This document shows, in pieces, positions 6,229 to 12,085 of a DNA stretch of 25,840 bases. The notes under the pieces were generated by a model. It was given only the letters and a program-made list of their open reading frames with translations. It did no database searches and had not been told where the DNA came from. Positions within the stretch are counted from its first letter, which is position 1. Each line of letters starts with the position of its first letter. Position numbers and translations under genes: made by a program. This stretch comes from a virus. The stretch lies in IMG/VR virus record IMGVR_UViG_3300040759_000039, positions 1 to 25,840 of that record, one strand, 5' to 3'.

Positions 6229-7785
6229 ATGGGCACACTGAGTTTTGAAAACGGAAAATTTTATTATTCAGCGAATACACATCGCGATCTTGCTGCGGTG
6301 AACGCTGGATTCAAGATGGATGACGCGGGAGCCTTTCGATGGGTAACGCGATCAGCGGCCAAGGCCGTCAAGCTCAGGCGGTTTGCAGACGAGAGTGGCG
6401 AGAGAAAATTAAAAAATACCTTTATCACCAGTCTCACGCCGCCTGAGTCAATTCAGTATCCCGATCATTTAGAGCCACGTTCCTGGCAAATGACCTCAGC
6501 CTGGCATGCACTCACACGCACACCGTCATTCATCGCAGACGAAGCAGGTTTAGGAAAGACCATTACAGCTTGCCTGTGTATGAATTCAGCGCCAGGGAAG
6601 GCGCTCATCATTTGCCCCCCATTTCTTAAGTACAATTGGGCCAATGAAATAAGTAAATGGGCTACGCCTCACACCACTTGTCCACTGCCTGCCATTGTTG
6701 AGGGGCCAGACGCCGACTTCAATCGGGGTATCGTCATTGTGCCTGATTCACTCATTGCGCGTAAAACTATTCAGGACGAAATTGCGAAACACTCATTCAA
6801 ATGGCTTTTTGTAGATGAATTCCACCGTTTCAAAACTGAGGATGCCCAGCGCACCGTTGCGCTTTTAGGAGATGAGAACCATGAAGGAATTGTTAGCCGA
6901 GCAGAGCGCCTGGTTTTTATGTCCGGAACACCCATACCCAACGGAAGACCTATTGAATTGTTTGGGTTGCTCTCTCGCGTTGCACCTGAGGCGATGGGCT
7001 TCCGATGTCGTCAAACATACGGAAAAGACTTTTGTGCTGCAAAGCCAGTCACTCACTATGAAAGAGGGAAAGCTGTTGTTCACTGGGACTTTTCAGGAGC
7101 TTCGAACCTCAAACAACTCAGGAAAGAACTTAAAGCGAAATTCATGGTGCGGCATCTGAAAAAAGATGTTCTCACCGAGCTTGGCCCAAAGACTAGGCAA
7201 GTGGTGTTTTTGGATCGGCCAAAGCGTTTTGAAAAATTAGATCAGGCTTTGCTTCAGAACCGCACCATTGAAGAGCTTTTAGGCGAGAATTCAAATCTGG
7301 GTGACATTGCTACTTATCGAAAAGAATGCGGGCTAGCAAAGCTTCTACCGGCTGTTGCTTTCATTAAATCGTACCTCGATAATACTGACGAGAAGGTCGT
7401 GGTGTTTGCTCACCACATTTCAGTGGTGAATGAACTCCACCGCTATTTGGGCGAGTATGGTGCACTCAAAGTACAAGGCGGGATGACGGCCAAAGAAAAA
7501 CAAGACGCTGTCACTCAGTTTCAATCCCGTGATGTGAACCGCGTGATTGTTGGAAACATTGATTCCATTGGTGTGGGTAACACTTTGACCAAAGCCCCCC
7601 GCGCCATCTTTGTTGAGGCGTCATGGAGTCCAGGAATTAACGAGCAAGCTGAGGACCGCATTCACCGCATCACACAAGACAAACACGTCTACATTCAATA
7701 CTTGGTTTTAAGAGATAGCCTCGATGAGCGGATATTAAATCGAGTGCTTGAGAAAGAAAAACATATCCACGAAGCTCTGAATTGA
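6229..7785 (+). CDS. SNF2-family DNA helicase/translocase (SMARCAL1-like)
   Basis: The product is about 518 residues from ATG 6229. The open frame extends further upstream but into the control region, and neither candidate start has a good ribosome site. Walker A is DEAGLGKT (104-111), the DExH box is VDEFHRF (195-201), and motif III is MSGTPIPNGRP. The C-terminal RecA lobe carries VVVFAHH and the arginine-finger motif EDRIHRITQ. These define the SNF2 superfamily 2 ATPases, which translocate on duplex DNA. Phage versions are short, lack chromatin domains and occur with recombination or replication genes, as here. It leads the rightward operon and is followed directly by an acidic small protein. 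Confidence 0.92.
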   Translation: MGTLSFENGKFYYSANTHRDLAAVNAGFKMDDAGAFRWVTRSAAKAVKLRRFADESGERKLKNTFITSLTPPESIQYPDHLEPRSWQMTSAWHALTRTPSFIADEAGLGKTITACLCMNSAPGKALIICPPFLKYNWANEISKWATPHTTCPLPAIVEGPDADFNRGIVIVPDSLIARKTIQDEIAKHSFKWLFVDEFHRFKTEDAQRTVALLGDENHEGIVSRAERLVFMSGTPIPNGRPIELFGLLSRVAPEAMGFRCRQTYGKDFCAAKPVTHYERGKAVVHWDFSGASNLKQLRKELKAKFMVRHLKKDVLTELGPKTRQVVFLDRPKRFEKLDQALLQNRTIEELLGENSNLGDIATYRKECGLAKLLPAVAFIKSYLDNTDEKVVVFAHHISVVNELHRYLGEYGALKVQGGMTAKEKQDAVTQFQSRDVNRVIVGNIDSIGVGNTLTKAPRAIFVEASWSPGINEQAEDRIHRITQDKHVYIQYLVLRDSLDERILNRVLEKEKHIHEALN

Positions 7786-7799
7786 AAGGAACGAAGAGT

Positions 7800-8219
7800 A
7801 TGATCAACACACCTACACTATCGGTGACCATTAACGGAATTACAGCGGTTCAATTTGACGCCATTACTAAAATTTTGGACGGCTCGGGTGAACAAAAGAC
7901 GACGCCTGCTGAGACAACTACCAAAACTCGTAAGACCAAAACGCGCACCACTCCTGAGAACACAGTCAGTGAGGATGAAGAAGAGAGCTTTGCAGAGAAA
8001 GAGCTGGATGAAGACGAGCTTGATGACGACGATTTAGAAACGACTGTCAGTTTTGCCACTCTTAAGAGAGCCATCAACACCTATGGTGAAAAAAATCCTG
8101 ATCGCATGAAAGCCATTCTCTTGGGTTTCAATATGAAGACCACCAAGGAACTAGAGAAGCATCCTTCTAAGTGGGACGCAGTCTACACCAAAGTGATGGC
8201 TCGCTTGAACAAGAACTGA
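7800..8219 (+). CDS. Acidic linker protein with a small C-terminal helical domain
   Basis: ATG 7800 is chosen because AAGGA lies about ten bases upstream and the next in-frame upstream start is only a TTG. The 139-residue product has a short N-terminal stretch, a T/K-rich linker and a very acidic run (residues about 60-85, many D and E). Its C-terminal helical domain (TLKRAINTYGEKNPDRMKAIL...) resembles a small domain seen in phage ssDNA-binding and accessory proteins of the form 'alkay.eknG...a..iL..fg....eL....y..v'. The function is unknown. The acidic tract may mimic DNA or recruit replication proteins. Confidence 0.7.
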   Translation: MINTPTLSVTINGITAVQFDAITKILDGSGEQKTTPAETTTKTRKTKTRTTPENTVSEDEEESFAEKELDEDELDDDDLETTVSFATLKRAINTYGEKNPDRMKAILLGFNMKTTKELEKHPSKWDAVYTKVMARLNKN

Positions 8220-8290
8220 TTTTTCCGTTCATAGAAACCACAAGGGCATGCTCCCTTTGTATTTCTGAGAGAGATGAAACGGAAAATGAG

Positions 8291-8334
8291 AGGCGGCTGG
8301 TACGCAACACGCTGTGAGCGCCAGCCGCCTTTTA
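8291..8334 (+). terminator. Rho-independent terminator
   Basis: AGGCGGCTGG (8291-8300) pairs perfectly with CCAGCCGCCT (8321-8330) and is followed by TTT. The loop is 20 bases. It lies between the acidic protein gene and the 84-residue gene, so it would end or attenuate the helicase transcript. A weaker hairpin AAGGG/CCCTT lies just upstream at 8243-8258. Confidence 0.75.
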
Positions 8335-8346
8335 AGAAAGAATAAA

Positions 8347-8601
8347 ATGGAATCTAATAAAGAAGCCCTGCTTCAAAAAGACGAGGCCACCACCTTTATA
8401 CTCGCAAGCTGCATGGTGACGACCTACCACGCTTTGCTTACCAAAGACGCAAAAGGCATTGCCACTATGATGAGACTGGTGGGTGAGATGTTCAAGCAAG
8501 ATCCAGGCTTTCTGAAGCGCTTCAAAGCGGCTGAAAAGATGGTCATGGACACCTACAACGCTCATGCTGAAAGCTCAAACCCCCCGCCCTCACTCCTATG
8601 A
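8347..8601 (+). CDS. Small hypothetical protein
   Basis: This 84-residue protein starts at ATG 8347, just after the terminator hairpin; upstream in-frame starts fall inside that hairpin and are rejected. It is mostly helical (MESNKEALLQKDEATTFILA, then MMRLVGEMFKQDPGFLKRFK) and ends in a proline-rich tail. It overlaps the exonuclease start by ATGA. No family was recognised. Its place among recombination genes suggests a DNA-metabolism accessory role. Confidence 0.65.
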   Translation: MESNKEALLQKDEATTFILASCMVTTYHALLTKDAKGIATMMRLVGEMFKQDPGFLKRFKAAEKMVMDTYNAHAESSNPPPSLL

Positions 8602-9116
8602 TGAATAATATAATGATCGATTTGGAAACATTAGGCTCAACACCCGGGTGTGCAATTCTCTCAATAGGGCTAACAGAATTTGACCCAGAGACTCAAGAGC
8701 TGGGTGCACAGTTTTATGCCAATATTGACCTTCAAAGTTGTCTCGATGTTGGTCTTTTTATCGAAAGCGAAACCTTTTATTGGTGGCTTGCACAGTCGCA
8801 AGAGTCGAAAATGGCACTTACTTTTAATCGTAGCGTCCTGGATTTGGCATTAGCTAATCTGAATTATTATTTTTCTCCCAATACAATTGTTTGGTCACAT
8901 GGCTCATCATTTGATCTAGCCGTTTTATCTGCAGCTTACCGAGCTGTTGGGCGAAAGAAGCCTTGGGCTTTTAGAAATGAAAGGGACACGCGTACTGCTC
9001 TAGATCTAGCGGGTATGAAAATGCCTAAAATTCCTACTGCGCACCAGGCTCTTGAGGATGCGAAAAGCCAGGCTCACACCATTATGGCCGCATTACAAAA
9101 GTTGAAGGGCCTATGA
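8598..9116 (+). CDS. DEDDh 3'-5' exonuclease (Rv2179c-like)
   Basis: This 172-residue protein has the four acidic residues and histidine of the DnaQ/RNase T superfamily: D8 and E10 in MIDLETLG, D106 in SHGSSFDLAVL, and H149 and D154 in HQALEDAKSQ. The close form with ETFYWWL resembles the phage and Mycobacterium Rv2179c-like exoribonuclease group. It removes nucleotides from 3' ends of DNA or RNA using two metals. It sits beside the Cas4-like nuclease and ssDNA-binding protein, which fits recombination or RNA turnover during infection. Both ends overlap the neighbours by ATGA. Confidence 0.9.
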   Translation: MMNNIMIDLETLGSTPGCAILSIGLTEFDPETQELGAQFYANIDLQSCLDVGLFIESETFYWWLAQSQESKMALTFNRSVLDLALANLNYYFSPNTIVWSHGSSFDLAVLSAAYRAVGRKKPWAFRNERDTRTALDLAGMKMPKIPTAHQALEDAKSQAHTIMAALQKLKGL

Positions 9117-9925
9117 CATCCCGAGAACTCAGACACCTTTTTCAGAAGTACATGAAGGAGCCTGATAAGGACAAGGCTCATGCGAAGCTCAGTGCATCAG
9201 GCAGTGAGCGTTGGCTGAGTTGTCCGGGCTCGGTGAAACTAAGTGAGGGCATTCCAAGCGTGGATAATGAGCACTCAGTCAGGGGTACCCGCACCCATAC
9301 GCTGCTTCAGTTCATGCTGGAAAATGAGCACTTCTCAGGCATGCTCACTCATCCAGTAGCTCAAGATTTTAAAGAGCACATTCAATTTGATGAAGCCATG
9401 TTTTATAACGCCCTCTTTGCGGCTCAAGAAGTGATTAAAGAGAAAGTCGCGCTTGAGAAACAAACAGGCCACCCCGTAGAGCTTTTGGTGGAAGAAAAGC
9501 TTGAGCTTGAGGGTGTGGGCTTTGGCACTGCCGACATCATTTTGTATCAACCCTTCGGCACTCTTCACGTGATGGACTATAAGAACGGGCAGAAAGCAGT
9601 TGAGCCCGAGCACAACACCCAAGGACTCTATTATGCGGTAGCGGCTGCCGATCGGTTTGGTTGGGATTTCTCACGCGCTACCATCACCATCATTCAGCCC
9701 AATGCGGTTCATTCAAGCGGGCCTGTAAGGTCATGGCGAACAACGCCTGAGATGCTTGAAAAGAAAAAGACCCTGTTTCAAAAAGGTGCAGCTCTCACCA
9801 AAAAGAAAGACGCGCCTCTTGTGGCCGATCCAAAATGGTGCTGGTTTTGTCAGGCTAGGCAGAAGTGTCCGCTTCAAATGAAAGCAAAAGAGAGCAAAAT
9901 TATGGAGAGGTTTGCACCATGCTAA
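9113..9925 (+). CDS. DUF2800 protein: Cas4/RecB-like PD-(D/E)XK nuclease with an Fe-S cluster
   Basis: This 270-residue protein fits the phage DUF2800 family. It begins with HAKLSASGSERWLSCPGS (residues 23-40). The nuclease core has RGTRTH (57-62), GTADIIL with D141, and MDYKNGQ with D155 and K157, matching the PD-(D/E)XK pattern. C37 together with C243, C246 and C252 gives the four cysteines expected for the Fe-S cluster of Cas4/AddB-type enzymes. It is likely an exonuclease in phage recombination. It overlaps the exonuclease gene by ATGA and the next small gene by seven bases. Confidence 0.9.
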   Translation: MTSRELRHLFQKYMKEPDKDKAHAKLSASGSERWLSCPGSVKLSEGIPSVDNEHSVRGTRTHTLLQFMLENEHFSGMLTHPVAQDFKEHIQFDEAMFYNALFAAQEVIKEKVALEKQTGHPVELLVEEKLELEGVGFGTADIILYQPFGTLHVMDYKNGQKAVEPEHNTQGLYYAVAAADRFGWDFSRATITIIQPNAVHSSGPVRSWRTTPEMLEKKKTLFQKGAALTKKKDAPLVADPKWCWFCQARQKCPLQMKAKESKIMERFAPC

Positions 9926-10140
9926 AGCTCACGCAAAATGAATTGATCACTCTTGAGCGTATTTTGTACCGGCACTACACGCTACTGAATAATGACCCAG
10001 ATTTTCAAAGGCGCTTCACGGTGCCTGAGATCATTGAAACCCGGCAAGTCTATTTGAAAGTGTTTAACGCAACCACAAAACTGAAAGGAACGAAAAATGG
10101 CAAAAGTGAAAGCAAAGAAAAAGAAAAAACCATCCGTTGA
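9919..10140 (+). CDS. Small hypothetical protein
   Basis: The start ATG 9919 has GAGAGG about eight bases upstream and overlaps the DUF2800 stop. The product is 73 residues: a helical N-terminal part (LTQNELITLERILYRHYTLL) followed by a lysine-rich tail. The last 44 bases also encode the start of the ssDNA-binding protein in another frame. No family was recognised. Confidence 0.65.
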   Translation: MLKLTQNELITLERILYRHYTLLNNDPDFQRRFTVPEIIETRQVYLKVFNATTKLKGTKNGKSESKEKEKTIR

Positions 10141-10762
10141 GATGACTCTGTGGGGAGTCATTCTCTCTTATCCGGATCTTCATGATCCAAAGCCCTATAA
10201 AGGAAAAGTGTACTACCGCACCGATATGCTTTTGGAGCGGGATCATCCTCAGCTGAAGGAGCTTAGAAAAGCCATCAAGTCGATTAAGGTGCAAACTTGG
10301 GGTGAGGATGAATCGGAATATCCTGAGGGGCTCAAGAAATTCGTTCAGGATGGTAACGAGCGTGAAGACCAACCCACCTACAAAGACAAGTTCTTTGTGA
10401 CGGCCTCCACTCAGACACCCGTTCCGGTGGTTGATTTGAAGGGTAAAGCCTTTAGCCCCCAAGCGGTGAAGGGCGGCATGTGGGCTAACGTCGCTATCAA
10501 TATCTCGGCTTGGGAATTTGATGGGGATGAGGGAATCTCAATTTATCTCCAAGGTGTTCAAATCGATACTACCAAAGCAAGCCTCAATTTTGGTGGCGGC
10601 AGATCCGTCGCCAAAATGTTTGAGCGCGATAGCGTGGACGCTGACGATTCTGATGACGAGGAGATGGACACGCCTCGCGGCAAAGTGAAAATGAAAGACT
10701 TTGACGACGAAGACGAGGCACCTAAGTCAAAGAAGAAAAAAGCGGCCGATGACGAGGAATAA
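10097..10762 (+). CDS. DUF2815-like single-stranded DNA-binding protein
   Basis: This 221-residue protein starts at ATG 10097 with AAAGGA about eight bases before it. The core (MTLWGVILSYPDLHDPKPYK, later FVTASTQTPVPVV and GMWANVAINISAWE) and the 'GISIYLQGVQI' strand match the DUF2815/Enc34-like OB-fold ssDNA-binding family of phages. The last 50 residues are very acidic and lysine-rich, the usual flexible tail by which SSBs recruit other replication proteins. It lies downstream of the nuclease genes and before the polymerase, as expected for the replication/recombination module. Confidence 0.88.
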   Translation: MAKVKAKKKKKPSVEMTLWGVILSYPDLHDPKPYKGKVYYRTDMLLERDHPQLKELRKAIKSIKVQTWGEDESEYPEGLKKFVQDGNEREDQPTYKDKFFVTASTQTPVPVVDLKGKAFSPQAVKGGMWANVAINISAWEFDGDEGISIYLQGVQIDTTKASLNFGGGRSVAKMFERDSVDADDSDDEEMDTPRGKVKMKDFDDEDEAPKSKKKKAADDEE

Positions 10763-10819
10763 GGCTCTCTAGTATTCGTGCACCCATGCCCATGGACAAG
10801 CATGAAATGGAGAAGACCT

Positions 10820-10857
10820 GTGGCTCTGTAGGCGTTATGAACCTACAGAGCCACTTT
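10820..10857 (+). terminator. Rho-independent terminator after the SSB gene
   Basis: A perfect 13-base-pair stem (GTGGCTCTGTAGG at 10820-10832 with its complement at 10842-10854) with a nine-base loop is followed by TTT. It separates the nuclease/SSB genes from the tRNA and polymerase. Confidence 0.75.
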
Positions 10858-10863
10858 CAATGG

Positions 10864-10939
10864 TGGGGAGTAGCCAAGTTGGTAAGGCTCGGTCCTGTTA
10901 AGACCGCTACCGTAGGTTCGAATCCTACCTCCCCAGCCA
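10864..10939 (+). tRNA. tRNA-Asn (anticodon GTT)
   Basis: All arms fold. The acceptor is TGGGGAG/CTCCCCA, the D stem GCC/GGC, and the anticodon stem CGGTC/GACCG with loop CTGTTAA (anticodon GTT at 10897-10899). The T stem is GTAGG/CCTAC with loop TTCGAAT, and CCA is encoded at 10937-10939. Phage tRNAs often offset codon-usage differences with the host or survive host tRNA cleavage. It lies between the SSB terminator and the polymerase. Confidence 0.93.
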
Positions 10940-11008
10940 TTAAAGGAGATACATTGTGGCACATGAATTTGGTTGTTTAATCTATATTTGCACCTGTAGA
11001 AAGAAAAA

Positions 11009-12085
11009 ATGCTTGAAGCGGTCATCGATTATGAATCTCGTTCAAAAGCTGACCTGAAAGCAGTAGGAGCCATTAATTATGCCCGAGATGAATCCACATC
11101 TATTTTCTGTCTTGGATACCGCGTGGCTTGTGGTCCTTATCGGCTCTGGATTCCTGAGCGTGCTCCTATGCCGGAGGCTCTCTGGGCCGTGTTCAAAGCA
11201 GGTATTTTGGTTGCTCATAATGCTTCTTTCGAGCGTGCTATTACTCGTTACACGCTCACTCGTTATCCCCTCTTAACGAGTGAGCAAAAAGAAGTGCTGA
11301 TCCGTATTCCCCCCTCTCGGTGGAGATGTACTGCTGCAAAGGCGGCGATGTGCCATTTGCCACGTAATCTTGAAGAAGCAGCTCAAGCGCTTGGCCTTCC
11401 CGTACAGAAAAACATGGAAGGAAACAGGCTCATTAAAAAATACTCGAAGCCTAGAAAGCCCTCCAAACATAACCCATCACCGTGGTGGACTGATAGGAGC
11501 GACTTAAGAAAGATCTATCGCTACTGCCTCACTGACGTGAAGGCGGAGTATGAGCTTCATATGGCTCTTCCTGATTTATCAGACAGCGAGCAAAAGATTT
11601 GGGAGCTTGATCAAAAGATTAATGACCGGGGTGTTCTCATTGACATTCCAACGGTGAAAATTATTTTGAATTTAATTCGTGAAGAAATGGAAAACATCAC
11701 CCAAGGAGTGAATGAGTTAACGAATGGTGAGATCACCAGCGTTACCCAGACTGCAAAAGTGCTCCAGTGGGTCAATGAGCGCGGCGCTGATATGGAGAAC
11801 CTACAGGCCGCCACCCTTCGGGACAAGCTCATGGAAGACAATTTAAGTGATGAGGTTCGCCAGATGCTGGAATTCCGGCAAGGCGGTTCCAAAACCTCCA
11901 CGGCCAAATATCAGGCTATGCTTGAGGCAGTAGGAGATGACAATCGGGCGCGTGAGCTACTGCTCTATTGTGGTGCGAGTCCCACCGCTCGGTGGAGTGG
12001 AAAGCGCGTGCAACCTCAAAACATGGTAAGGGGCCATTTAAAATTTGAGGATGTAAAGAAAGTGATTCATGCCATCCAAGCTTGA
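11009..12085 (+). CDS. Family A DNA polymerase, N-terminal part (3'-5' exonuclease half)
   Basis: This 358-residue frame holds the proofreading domain: exo I D7/E9 (IDYESRS), exo II VAHNASFERA (68-77) and exo III YCLTDVKAEYEL (172-183). A linker and the start of the polymerase region follow (SPTARWSGKRVQPQNMVRG). It ends at TGA 12083-12085, just before the palm. The rest of the polymerase continues in another frame that starts at ATG 12069, a 17-base overlap. The start ATG is the first possible, because an in-frame TAG lies 12 bases upstream. The ribosome site is weak (GAAAGAAAAA). Either the polymerase works as two subunits, a frameshift joins the halves, or there is a sequence error. Codons look normal and both halves are well conserved. 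Confidence 0.88.
   Translation: MLEAVIDYESRSKADLKAVGAINYARDESTSIFCLGYRVACGPYRLWIPERAPMPEALWAVFKAGILVAHNASFERAITRYTLTRYPLLTSEQKEVLIRIPPSRWRCTAAKAAMCHLPRNLEEAAQALGLPVQKNMEGNRLIKKYSKPRKPSKHNPSPWWTDRSDLRKIYRYCLTDVKAEYELHMALPDLSDSEQKIWELDQKINDRGVLIDIPTVKIILNLIREEMENITQGVNELTNGEITSVTQTAKVLQWVNERGADMENLQAATLRDKLMEDNLSDEVRQMLEFRQGGSKTSTAKYQAMLEAVGDDNRARELLLYCGASPTARWSGKRVQPQNMVRGHLKFEDVKKVIHAIQA

Noticed and set aside
7850-8080. Leftward serine-rich frame
   Set aside because: It is the antisense reading of the GAT/GAG-rich acidic tract of the small acidic protein gene.
10956-11057. Short frame (GTG start, AAGGAG seven bases upstream) before the polymerase
   Set aside because: The ribosome site is good, but the 33-residue product overlaps the polymerase start and has no recognisable feature. 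It may be a leader that couples translation, but it is not supported enough to call.
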